Source: Nitrospirota bacterium
GTDB taxonomy: Bacteria; Nitrospirota; JACRHJ01
Assembly: GCA_021815285.1 (NCBI GenBank)
Contig: JAKAHE010000019.1
Location: forward strand, 1-15,764
DNA: 15,764 nucleotides
Reading direction: 5' to 3'
Part shown: positions 7,895 through 14,111 of the stretch, in pieces
Layout of the letters: the number at the start of each line of letters is the position of its first letter
Numbering within the stretch: the first letter of the stretch is position 1
The notes under the pieces: generated by a model
What the model saw: only the letters and a program-made list of their open reading frames with translations
What the model was told of the DNA's origin: nothing
The model's database searches: none
Made by a program: the position numbers and the translations under genes

Positions 7895-7923
7895 AAAATA
7901 TCATATCGGACGCGGAGTTTCAA
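7895..7923 (-). promoter_or_regulatory. Probable sigma70-type promoter of the gatC operon
   Basis: On the minus strand TTGAAA (7918-7923) is followed, after 17 bases, by TATTTT (7895-7900). Transcription would begin near 7888, about 20 bases before gatC. The -35 box is good and the -10 box is weak (four of six). It is the only candidate near the first gene of the operon. Confidence 0.5.
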
Positions 7924-7933
7924 GGCATAATTA

Positions 7934-7942
7934 TGATATAAT
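7934..7942 (+). promoter_or_regulatory. Candidate extended -10 promoter (plus strand)
   Basis: TGATATAAT contains a perfect TATAAT at 7937-7942 with the TGn extension. No good -35 box lies 17 bases upstream. It points towards trxB, giving a leader of about 140 bases, and lies back to back with the gat promoter. It could be a second trxB promoter. Confidence 0.35.
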
Positions 7943-8030
7943 TCTTAAAACGCGGCCGGCATGGGGGGCAGTGAGGCGCAGGATTGCATTATGGTTTCCG
8001 GCTGTTGGCCTGTCGCACCTGTTTTTGGCC

Positions 8031-8059
8031 TTGAAACCGGTGTTTATTAAAGATAAAAT
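8031..8059 (+). promoter_or_regulatory. Probable sigma70-type promoter of the trxB-mla operon
   Basis: TTGAAA (8031-8036), a 17-base spacer and TAAAAT (8054-8059) make a near-consensus promoter. Start of transcription would be near 8066, giving a leader of about 25 bases. Confidence 0.65.
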
Positions 8060-8060
8060 G

Positions 8061-8084
8061 CTCCCTTAAAAAACAGGGAGGAAG
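8061..8084 (+). promoter_or_regulatory. trxB Shine-Dalgarno with a complementary upstream arm
   Basis: The ribosome site AGGGAGGAAG (8075-8084) lies 6 bases before the trxB ATG. CTCCCT at 8061-8066 is an exact 6-base complement of AGGGAG (8075-8080) across an 8-base loop. A transcript starting upstream (for example from the extended -10 at 7934) would fold this over the Shine-Dalgarno. One starting near 8066 would lack most of the left arm. Confidence 0.5.
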
Positions 8085-8090
8085 AGCGAC

Positions 8091-8996
8091 ATGTACGATC
8101 TCATAATAATCGGCGGCGGGCCGGGAGGACTTACGGCGGGAATCTACGCGCAGAGGGCCAATCTCAAGACCGTGCTCCTGGAGAAGATGGGTATCGGCGG
8201 GCAGATATGCATGTCCGACGCGATAGAAAATTACCCCGGTTTCAAGAGCATAAACGGCATCGAGCTTATGAAGCTCTTCGAGGAGCAGGCCCGTGGTCTG
8301 GGGCTGGAGATAAAATTCGCAGAAGTGACCCGGGTGCATGACAAGGGGACGCATAAGGAGGTCGTAACCTCAGAGGGCGTTCTGTCCGCGAAGACCGTTA
8401 TAGTATCCACGGGAGCCAGGCCGAAGCGCCTCGGCGTGCCCGGGGAGGCGGAGTTTATCGGGCGCGGGGTGTCGTTCTGCGCGACGTGCGACGGGTTTTT
8501 CTTCAAGGGGCGCGAGGTCGCGGTAATCGGCGGAGGGGACGCCGCCCTGAAGGAGGGGCTTTTTCTGTCCAAGATTGTAAAAAAAGTCCACCTGGTGCAT
8601 CGCCGGGACGCCTTCAGGGCCGAGAAGATTACGCAGGACAAGGTGTTCTCCCAGCCGGGCATGGAACTGCACCTGAACAGGGTCGTGGAGGAGGTAAAAG
8701 GGGACGTGATGGGGGTCCAGGGCGTTGTGCTCTCAGACACGGTTACGGGCGAGAAGGAAGAACTTAAGGTTGACGGTGTATTCGTATTCGTCGGCATAAG
8801 CCCTAATACGGATTTTATCGACGTGAAGAAAGACGATTACGGTTTTATAGTTACGGACAGGCTTCTGATGACCTCGACCATGGGCGTATTCGCCGTCGGA
8901 GACTGCCGGGAGACGCCTCTCAGGCAGGTGGCGACGGCGGTCGGCGACGGTGCCCTGGCGGCGTTCGAGGCGCACAGGTTCGTGGAGTCGGCATAA
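8091..8996 (+). CDS. trxB: Thioredoxin reductase
   Basis: A 301-residue flavoprotein, slightly shorter than the usual 310-320, which passes electrons from NADPH through FAD and a Cys pair to thioredoxin. The FAD-binding GGGPGG is at 8-13, and the redox centre CATCD is at 130-134 (C130, C133, D134). The NADPH-binding GGGDAALKEG is at 147-156, HRRDAFRAEK at 170-179, and the second FAD motif GVFAVGDCRE lies near the end. The HRRxxFR pattern favours NADPH, though some family members use other donors such as ferredoxin. It is the first gene of the plus-strand operon, with a strong ribosome site, and the next gene starts three bases after its stop. Confidence 0.96.
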   Translation: MYDLIIIGGGPGGLTAGIYAQRANLKTVLLEKMGIGGQICMSDAIENYPGFKSINGIELMKLFEEQARGLGLEIKFAEVTRVHDKGTHKEVVTSEGVLSAKTVIVSTGARPKRLGVPGEAEFIGRGVSFCATCDGFFFKGREVAVIGGGDAALKEGLFLSKIVKKVHLVHRRDAFRAEKITQDKVFSQPGMELHLNRVVEEVKGDVMGVQGVVLSDTVTGEKEELKVDGVFVFVGISPNTDFIDVKKDDYGFIVTDRLLMTSTMGVFAVGDCRETPLRQVATAVGDGALAAFEAHRFVESA

Positions 8997-8999
8997 GGT

Positions 9000-9626
9000 A
9001 TGCGTAAAATATACGACATATCGATGGGCATAAAAAACGGGATGCTGACGTATCCCGGAGACCCCGGCGTCGAGATAACGCGCGAGAAGACAATAGGGGC
9101 CGGTTCATCCGCAAATATTTCCAGGTACTGCATGGGCTCGCATACCGGGACCCATATCGACCCGCCGTTTCACTTCTTCCCCGACGGCAAGGCGGCTGAC
9201 CTTCTGCCGCTCGACGCCCTCGTAGGCCCGGCAAGGGTCGTCGAGGCGCCGGTGAGCGAGATAGACGGAAATTTTCTTTCCGGAGCGGGAGTCGAAGGGG
9301 CGGTTCGCGTGCTGTTTAAAACCGGGAACTCAAGCTTCTGCGAAGATCCGGTCTTCCGGAAGGATTTTGCGCGCCTTGCTCCGGACGGGGCTGAGTTTCT
9401 GAAACGAGCGGGCGTAAAACTCGTCGGGATAGATTACCTTTCCATAGAGAAATTCCATAGCGTTGACCACGCCGTCCACAGGCTTTTCCTGGGCGGCGGC
9501 ATAGTCATAGTCGAAGGGCTGAATCTCTCGGACGTAGCTCCGGGGGATTATACCCTCGCGTGTCTTCCGCTCAAGATTATCGGCGGGGACGGCGCGCCTG
9601 CGCGCGCCGTCCTGATAAAGGAGTAG
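9000..9626 (+). CDS. Cyclase/formamidase-family metal-dependent hydrolase (KynB-like)
   Basis: A 208-residue member of the putative cyclase family (PF04199), which includes bacterial kynurenine formamidase and other amide or ester hydrolases. The metal-binding signature HTGTHIDPPFH is at 48-58 (H48, H52, D54 as ligands, H58 as likely base). TYPGDP at 17-22 and LVGIDYLSIE later in the chain are also family hallmarks. Length is typical. No kynurenine-pathway gene is near, so KynB activity is unproven and another substrate is as likely. It starts 3 bases after trxB with only a weak AAGG, implying translational coupling. It precedes the lipid transporter genes by 4 bases. Confidence 0.9.
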   Translation: MRKIYDISMGIKNGMLTYPGDPGVEITREKTIGAGSSANISRYCMGSHTGTHIDPPFHFFPDGKAADLLPLDALVGPARVVEAPVSEIDGNFLSGAGVEGAVRVLFKTGNSSFCEDPVFRKDFARLAPDGAEFLKRAGVKLVGIDYLSIEKFHSVDHAVHRLFLGGGIVIVEGLNLSDVAPGDYTLACLPLKIIGGDGAPARAVLIKE

Positions 9627-9630
9627 TTCT

Positions 9631-10431
9631 ATGCCCCTGCCTTTCGACCTGCCGGAGAATCCCGCCGATTTCATAGAAGGCCGGGCGAAGAGCGTGGCAT
9701 TCAGGGTCCAGGATTTCTACGGCCTTTCGATGAAGGCCATCTCCGGAATATTCAGGAGGCCGCGCTACATTGGCGAGATACTCTTTCAGATGGACGAGAT
9801 AGGCGTAGGCTCCATTCCCATTATTCTCCTGACGGGGCTTTTCACGGGGATGGTGCTCTCTCTCCAGAGCGCAATCCAGCTCTCGATATTCGGCGCGACG
9901 ATATACATAGGCAAGCTCGTGGCCCTTTCGATGGTGCGGGAGCTGGGGCCGGTGCTTTCCTCGCTTATGGTCGCGGGGAGGGTCGGTTCCGGCATAGCGG
10001 CGGAGATAGGCTCTATGGTGGACACGGAGCAGATAGACGCGATGCGCGTCGAAGGCTCCGACCCCATAAAGAAGCTTGTCGTGCCGAGGCTTCTCGCGTG
10101 TATGCTGATGCTCCCGCTGCTGACGATAATCTCGGATTCCATAGGCATGGCGGGAGGTTTTTTTATCGCCGTGAGCCAGTTCAATATAGACCCGATGTTC
10201 TACTGGCGGTCGTCGTTCGACATACTGTCTCTGCGGGATATAATGCTGGGCCTTGTAAAACCGGTTTTCTTCGGGTTTATCATAGCGATGACAGGGAGCT
10301 ACCAGGGCCTCCGGACGCACGGCGGCACGATGGGCGTCGGCAGGAGCACCACCCAGAGCGTGGTGTACTCCTCCATATCGATACTGGTGATAGACTTCTT
10401 TCTGACAAAGGTGTTCGTGTATCTGTTCTGA
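9631..10431 (+). CDS. mlaE: MlaE-type ABC permease of a lipid/MCE transporter
   Basis: A 266-residue inner-membrane permease of the MlaE/YrbE family (PF02405), which with MlaF and MCE proteins moves phospholipids between inner and outer membrane. An amphipathic N-terminal region (about 1-55) precedes about five membrane helices (about 62-80, 85-102, 155-182, 200-225, 245-266). The conserved core RELGPVLSSLMVAGRVGSG (from 103) and AAEIGSM, then TEQIDAMRVEGSDP (132-145), form the cytoplasmic coupling region contacting the ATPase. An AAAGGAG ribosome site (9617-9623) spans the end of the cyclase gene. Length fits the family. Confidence 0.96.
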   Translation: MPLPFDLPENPADFIEGRAKSVAFRVQDFYGLSMKAISGIFRRPRYIGEILFQMDEIGVGSIPIILLTGLFTGMVLSLQSAIQLSIFGATIYIGKLVALSMVRELGPVLSSLMVAGRVGSGIAAEIGSMVDTEQIDAMRVEGSDPIKKLVVPRLLACMLMLPLLTIISDSIGMAGGFFIAVSQFNIDPMFYWRSSFDILSLRDIMLGLVKPVFFGFIIAMTGSYQGLRTHGGTMGVGRSTTQSVVYSSISILVIDFFLTKVFVYLF

Positions 10432-10442
10432 ACAGAATAAAA

Positions 10443-11219
10443 ATGATACGTCTCGAAAACATATATCTTGCCCTCGGCGGCTCCGAGGTCTTGAAGGACG
10501 TAAGCTTCCACTTGAGGCGCGGCGAGACGGGCGTTATACTGGGCGCCTCCGGCTCAGGGAAGACGACCGCGCTGAGACTTATACTCGGCCTTCTGAAGCC
10601 GGATTCCGGGCGCGTATTCGTGGACGGAGAAGACATCACGGATTTTCCGGAGGAACGCCTGCTCGAGGTAAGGGCGAAGATGGGCATGGTATTCCAGGCC
10701 GGGGCGCTTTTCGATTCCATGACGGTCGGCGAGAACGTGGCATACAGGCTTATCGAAAAAGGCGGTTTCTCCGACGAAGAGATAGAGGAAAAAGTTCGGC
10801 GGAGCCTGAGGTTCGTGGGCCTGGAGGAATCGATAGACCAGATGCCATCCGAGCTTTCCGGCGGGATGAAAAAACGTGTCGCCATCGCGCGCGGGATTGT
10901 CGCCTCGCCGGCAATAATGCTCTACGACGAGCCGACCGCGGGGCTCGACCCGCTTAATTCACATAACATTACGAACCTCATAAAACGGCTGAAGGAGGAG
11001 CAGGGCGTCACATCCGTCGTGGTAACGCACGACATCCCGCTCGCGTTCGAGGTTGCGGATTATATGGCCTTTCTGCACGACGGCGAAGTTTGCTATACCG
11101 GCAAGGCGGAAGGACTCCCGGCGTCCGGCAATGACTGCGTCAGGGAGTTCATCAACCATTCAATCGGCGCGGGGATTGGCGGTTCCCGCGCGGGTTCTGT
11201 AAACGGAGGCGCCGGATGA
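10443..11219 (+). CDS. mlaF: MlaF-type ABC ATPase of the lipid/MCE transporter
   Basis: A 258-residue ABC ATPase. Walker A is GASGSGKT at 34-41, the Q-loop Q85, the signature LSGGM at 138-142, Walker B IMLYDEP at 158-164 and the H-loop H196. LSGGMKKRVAIAR and YDEPTAGLDP are typical of the MlaF/Mkl group. The open frame extends further upstream inside mlaE, but the ATG at 10443 gives the family's normal N-terminus (MIRLENIYL) and lies 11 bases after the mlaE stop. The Shine-Dalgarno is weak, so coupling to mlaE is likely. The C-terminal 20 residues are Gly/Ser-rich. The stop overlaps the start of the MCE gene by four bases. Confidence 0.97.
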   Translation: MIRLENIYLALGGSEVLKDVSFHLRRGETGVILGASGSGKTTALRLILGLLKPDSGRVFVDGEDITDFPEERLLEVRAKMGMVFQAGALFDSMTVGENVAYRLIEKGGFSDEEIEEKVRRSLRFVGLEESIDQMPSELSGGMKKRVAIARGIVASPAIMLYDEPTAGLDPLNSHNITNLIKRLKEEQGVTSVVVTHDIPLAFEVADYMAFLHDGEVCYTGKAEGLPASGNDCVREFINHSIGAGIGGSRAGSVNGGAG

Positions 11220-12292
11220 AGAGCAGCAGGAGCATGTCCTGGTCGGAACTCAAGACCGGGATAATCATAATAATAGCGTTCATCCTCCTCGCGGTCGGGA
11301 TATTGCAGGTAGGCGGCAGGACGTCGTTTTTCGCAAAGCGCTACACGCTGTATGTGCGGATGGACAACTCCTACGGCCTCAAGATAGGCAGCATCGTCAG
11401 GCTTGCGGGCATAGAGGTGGGCAACGTGCAGGACATTATGCTGCCGAAGAACCCCGGCGACAGGGAACTGGTTATAAAACTCAGCATACAGAAAAAATAC
11501 ATGGACAGGATACGCCATGACTCCTTCGTCGCAATACGCACCATAGGGCTTCTGGGCGACAAATACATTGATATATCCATAGGCAGCCCGCAATATGCCG
11601 TCCTGCCGCCCGGCTCCGTGCTGAAGAACGTCCAGCAGAGCCGGCTGTCTTCCGTAATGGCCGGCGCCGCATCCGGGCTTGAGAGCATAAACGCCGTCCT
11701 GGGGCAGCTCAGGGAGATGCTGGGTGAGGTAAACAACGGCAAGGGAACGTTCGGACTCATGTTGAAAGACCCAAGGCTTTACGAGCGGCTGGCCGCGGCC
11801 TCGGCGAGCCTCCAGGACCTCACGCGGAGCGCCGGAAAAGGCAAGGGAAGCCTGGGCCAGCTTGTCAACAACCCGGAGCTCTACAATAACCTTGTCGATG
11901 TGTCGGCAAAGACGAAGGAACTGGTGAATAACCTCGATACCGGGAGTTTTGCAAGGCTCTCGGAGGACGAATCGTTCTACAAAAACCTGAGCGATGTGTC
12001 GGTAAACCTCAAGGACGTCTCGGAAGAAGCCAGGACGCTCGTGAATAACCTGAACACCGGCAGCATCTCCCGCATCTCCTCGGACAAGGAGCTTTACGAC
12101 CGCGTGGAGCGCGTCTCGAAAAGGCTCGATTCCATAATGGCAAAGGTGCAGAGCGGGCAGGGGAGCGCAGGTAAGATACTTACGGACGACAGGCTTTACA
12201 ATAACGCGAACAAGTTCTTTGAGGATGCGGACGCGCTCGTGCTGGACTTCAAGAAGCACCCGGCGAGATATATAAAATTATCGATTTTCTAA
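11216..12292 (+). CDS. mlaD: MlaD-type MCE domain protein with C-terminal repeats
   Basis: A 358-residue periplasmic lipid-binding component anchored by one N-terminal membrane helix (about 14-32). The MCE domain (about 42-122; YTLYVRMDNSYGLKIGSIVRLAGIEVGNV) follows. Beyond it, about 230 residues form a helical tail with five imperfect repeats of the pattern GSxxxLxxDxxLYxnL, beginning near residues 177, 211, 243, 282 and 316. It ends in HPARYIKLSIF, a common ending for such tails. E. coli MlaD (about 183 residues) lacks this tail; longer tails are known in other MCE proteins and may form a tunnel or stalk. Its ATG overlaps the ATPase stop (ATGA). Confidence 0.94.
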   Translation: MKSSRSMSWSELKTGIIIIIAFILLAVGILQVGGRTSFFAKRYTLYVRMDNSYGLKIGSIVRLAGIEVGNVQDIMLPKNPGDRELVIKLSIQKKYMDRIRHDSFVAIRTIGLLGDKYIDISIGSPQYAVLPPGSVLKNVQQSRLSSVMAGAASGLESINAVLGQLREMLGEVNNGKGTFGLMLKDPRLYERLAAASASLQDLTRSAGKGKGSLGQLVNNPELYNNLVDVSAKTKELVNNLDTGSFARLSEDESFYKNLSDVSVNLKDVSEEARTLVNNLNTGSISRISSDKELYDRVERVSKRLDSIMAKVQSGQGSAGKILTDDRLYNNANKFFEDADALVLDFKKHPARYIKLSIF

Positions 12293-12343
12293 CGGAAGCT
12301 GCCTGTCGCGTGAATGCAACTAATTGATTTTGCAAGAAAATTT

Positions 12344-12430
12344 TGGTGCCGAAGGGGGGATTTGAACCCCCATGGGCTTGCGCCCACTAGGTCCTGAACC
12401 TAGCGTGTATACCAGTTTCACCACTCCGGC
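12344..12430 (-). tRNA. tRNA-Leu (anticodon CAG)
   Basis: On the minus strand the acceptor stem GCCGGAG (12424-12430) pairs with CTTCGGC (12348-12354), followed by discriminator A and an encoded CCA (12344-12346). The anticodon stem CTAGG/CCTAG encloses the loop TTCAGGA with CAG at 12394-12396. A long variable arm (TGGGC-GCAA-GCCCA) marks a class II tRNA, as expected for leucine. The T arm GGGGGTTCAAATCCCCC is complete. It reads CUG codons and lies convergent to the mla operon. Confidence 0.96.
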
Positions 12431-12442
12431 ACGAACCCATAA

Positions 12443-12469
12443 ATTATCCTGAAAACCTTTAAAAGTCAA
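12443..12469 (-). promoter_or_regulatory. Probable promoter of tRNA-Leu
   Basis: On the minus strand TTGACT (12464-12469) and GATAAT (12443-12448) are separated by 15 bases, a little short of the optimum. Transcription would start a few bases before the mature 5' end at 12430. No clear intrinsic terminator follows the tRNA. Confidence 0.5.
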
Positions 12470-12486
12470 GAGCAAAAGTCGCAGGA

Positions 12487-12530
12487 TTCCCGCCGGAGCC
12501 TGCCCCGGCATGTATAAAGCCGGGCGGGAA
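12487..12530. repeat. Palindromic GC-rich element between divergent promoters
   Basis: CCCGGC (12504-12509) and GCCGGG (12519-12524) form a 6-bp stem with a 9-base loop. Outside it TTCCCG (12487-12492) matches CGGGAA (12525-12530), leaving an 11-base bulge on one side. GTATAAAGCC in the loop and right arm (12512-12521) recurs at 12555-12564, and GCCGGG recurs at 12541-12546. It lies upstream of both the tRNA promoter and the SAM-leader promoter. No T-run follows, so it is not a terminator. It may be a dispersed repeat or a protein-binding site. Confidence 0.4.
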
Positions 12531-12605
12531 CGGCAAAGAAGCCGGGTTAGGTGGGTATAAAGCCCGAATGCCTGAAATATTTATCATGCATACAGGGAAA
12601 AATTC

Positions 12606-12635
12606 TTGACAACTCCACTATCCTTTTGATATACA
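12606..12635 (+). promoter_or_regulatory. Promoter of the SAM-riboswitch homocysteine operon
   Basis: A perfect TTGACA (12606-12611), an 18-base spacer and TATACA (12630-12635). The predicted start near 12642 falls at the first bases of the aptamer's P1 stem, which supports the assignment. Confidence 0.7.
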
Positions 12636-12643
12636 TAAACTCA

Positions 12644-12748
12644 CCTTATCCAGAGCTGGCGGAGGGACTGGCCCTTTGAAGCCCGGCAACCTGGCGGATT
12701 CGCCAAGGTGCCAATTCCAGCTCCGGTAAAGACCGGAGGGAGATAAGG
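12644..12748 (+). promoter_or_regulatory. SAM-I (S-box) riboswitch aptamer
   Basis: This is a textbook SAM-I aptamer (Rfam RF00162 type). P1 pairs CCTTATC (12644-12650) with GATAAGG (12742-12748). The core GGAGGGACTGGCCC, TGAAGCCCGGCAACC and AAGGTGCCAATTCC follow in order. P3 is TGGCG/CGCCA (12692-12696 with 12701-12705) and P4 is CTCCGGT/ACCGGAG (12721-12727 with 12732-12738). S-adenosylmethionine binding stabilises P1. The 3' strand of P1 runs into GGGGGG (12747-12752), which can pair instead with CCCCC (12774-12778) of the terminator. High SAM therefore should stop transcription of the downstream homocysteine genes. Confidence 0.97.
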
Positions 12749-12773
12749 GGGGAACACGGCTTTTTTCAATTTA

Positions 12774-12807
12774 CCCCCTCTTGCAGTCCGGGAGGGGGTT
12801 TTATTTT
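12774..12807 (+). terminator. Intrinsic terminator of the SAM riboswitch expression platform
   Basis: CCCCCTC (12774-12780) pairs with GAGGGGG (12792-12798) across an 11-base loop and is followed by TTTTATTTT. The left arm is also the partner of the antiterminator G-run at 12747-12752, giving mutually exclusive structures. Confidence 0.92.
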
Positions 12808-12826
12808 ACCCTAAGGAGGTGTCTTC

Positions 12827-12910
12827 ATGCTATGTATAATGCGAAGCCTGGAGCCGGAAGCGGTTCCAGGGCATATAGGGATTAACATTCGGGATTTTAT
12901 TGCCAGATAA
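12827..12910 (+). CDS. Possible 27-residue leader peptide (upstream ORF)
   Basis: A short frame starting at ATG 12827, six bases after a perfect AAGGAGGT (12813-12820). It encodes 27 residues beginning M-L-C-I-M-R and ending at TAA 12908-12910. That TAA is the first part of the next ribosome site (TAAGGAGG), so termination here would place the ribosome on the sulfurtransferase start. The frame differs from the main gene's. It lies after the riboswitch terminator, so it is read only when SAM is low. Cys and Met codons lie near its start. I recognise no family and see no proof of translation beyond the ribosome site. Confidence 0.45.
   Translation: MLCIMRSLEPEAVPGHIGINIRDFIAR
12847..12870 (+). 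other. RNA hairpin inside the leader ORF
   Basis: CCTGGAGCCG (12847-12856) pairs with CGGTTCCAGG (12861-12870) around the tetraloop GAAG. All ten positions pair, nine Watson-Crick and one G-U. No U-run follows, so it is not a terminator. A ribosome translating the leader ORF would have to open it. It may stabilise the transcript or pace ribosomes. Confidence 0.6.
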
Positions 12911-12920
12911 GGAGGTTGAT

Positions 12921-14096
12921 TTGAAGACCTACGAGGAAATAAACGAAAAAATACGGAAGGGCCAGGCGGTTGTGCTCACGGCGGAGGAGGTGGTGGCGCT
13001 CGGCAGGGAGAAGGGGGTTAAGCACGTCGCGGAGACCGTGGATGTCGTAACCACCGGCACATTCGGCCCGATGTGTTCCTCCGGCGCGTTCCTGAACTTC
13101 GGCCACTCCGACCCGCCGATAAAAATGCAGAAGGTGTGGATAAACGACGTGCCGGTTTTCGCCGGGCTTGCCGCGGTGGACGCATATATCGGCGCTACGG
13201 AGCTCTCGGAGAAGGCGGGTTTCGATTACGGCGGCGGGCACTTGATAGAAGACCTGATAGCCGGTAAGACCGTAACGCTCAGGGCGGTATCCTACGGGAC
13301 GGACTGCTACCCCAGGCGCGAGATAGAGACGGAGATCTCGCTTGAGTCCATAAACCAGGCGTTTCTGTTCAACCCCAGAAACGCCTACCAGAACTATAAC
13401 ATAGCCGTGAACTCCTCGGAGCGGACGCTCAATACCTACATGGGAATACTGCTCCCGAACTTCGGGAACGCGACCTATTCCACGTCCGGGGAACTCTCCC
13501 CGCTTTTGAACGACCCGCTCTACAGGACAATCGGTGTCGGCACGAAGATTTTCCTGGGGGGGGCGCAGGGGTTCGTCGCATGGGAGGGCACGCAGCACAA
13601 CCCGAAGCAGGCCAGGGGCGATAACGGATTTCCTCTCGCGCCCGCGGGTACGCTGTCGCTGATAGGCGACATGAAGGCCATGTCCACGCGCTATATCCGG
13701 GGCGCTTATTACTACAAATACGGCATATCGCTCTTTGTTGGCGTCGGTATTCCCATTCCGGTCCTGGACGAGGAGATGGCGAGGTTCGTCTGCACGGGCA
13801 ACGACGAGATATTCGCAACGGCGGTGGATTACAGCGTAGAGAACCGCGCCAAGCCTTCCTTCGGGCGTTTCAGCTATGCGGAGCTCAGAAGCGGAAAGAT
13901 TACCGTGAACGGGAAGGAAGTCCAGACCGCTCCGCTAAGCTCGCTCAAGAGGGCGAGAGAGATTGCCGGAGTGCTGAAGGACTGGATAGAGGGCGGACAG
14001 TTTACGCTGAGCGCGCCCGTCAGGCCGCTTGCGGGCGACTGCTCGTTCAAGCCGCTCAATATCGTCCCGCCGAAGGCTGAGGCGGTTTCTTCATAG
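12921..14096 (+). CDS. L-aspartate-semialdehyde sulfurtransferase (DUF39 homocysteine biosynthesis protein)
   Basis: A 391-residue DUF39/HcyBio protein (PF01837). In Methanosarcina and some sulfate reducers this family, with a NIL-ferredoxin partner, converts aspartate semialdehyde plus a sulfur donor directly to homocysteine, bypassing O-acylhomoserine. Characteristic stretches are TTGTFGPMCSSGAFLNFGH with C52, and SYGTDCYPR with C129, the two likely persulfide-forming cysteines. VAWEGTQHNP and a C-terminal SSLKRAREIA are also visible. The start is taken as TTG 12921, five bases after AAGGAGG (12909-12915). The alternative TTG at 12900 lies before that site and has no good ribosome site. The stop is followed by the partner ferredoxin after 15 bases. 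Control by the SAM-I riboswitch supports a role in methionine supply. Confidence 0.93.
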   Translation: MKTYEEINEKIRKGQAVVLTAEEVVALGREKGVKHVAETVDVVTTGTFGPMCSSGAFLNFGHSDPPIKMQKVWINDVPVFAGLAAVDAYIGATELSEKAGFDYGGGHLIEDLIAGKTVTLRAVSYGTDCYPRREIETEISLESINQAFLFNPRNAYQNYNIAVNSSERTLNTYMGILLPNFGNATYSTSGELSPLLNDPLYRTIGVGTKIFLGGAQGFVAWEGTQHNPKQARGDNGFPLAPAGTLSLIGDMKAMSTRYIRGAYYYKYGISLFVGVGIPIPVLDEEMARFVCTGNDEIFATAVDYSVENRAKPSFGRFSYAELRSGKITVNGKEVQTAPLSSLKRAREIAGVLKDWIEGGQFTLSAPVRPLAGDCSFKPLNIVPPKAEAVSS

Positions 14097-14111
14097 AAAG
14101 GAGTTTTAAAT

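Noticed and set aside
7961..8050. Short plus-strand ORF of 29 residues upstream of trxB, downstream of the extended -10
   Set aside because: No Shine-Dalgarno precedes its ATG and the trxB promoter lies inside it, so translation is unlikely.
9577..10320. Minus-strand open frame opposite mlaE
   Set aside because: Composition is Arg/His/Tyr-rich and overlaps the full conserved permease gene.
11093..12259. Long minus-strand open frame (388 codons) opposite the MCE gene
   Set aside because: Antisense shadow of mlaD; no ribosome site, no recognisable motif.
12293..12343. A terminator for the mla operon or for the convergent tRNA-Leu
   Set aside because: I could find no stem followed by a T-run on either strand in this interval.
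12900..12920. TTG at 12900 as the sulfurtransferase start
   Set aside because: The perfect AAGGAGG at 12909-12915 lies downstream of it and correctly spaced for TTG 12921, which gives the usual family N-terminus.
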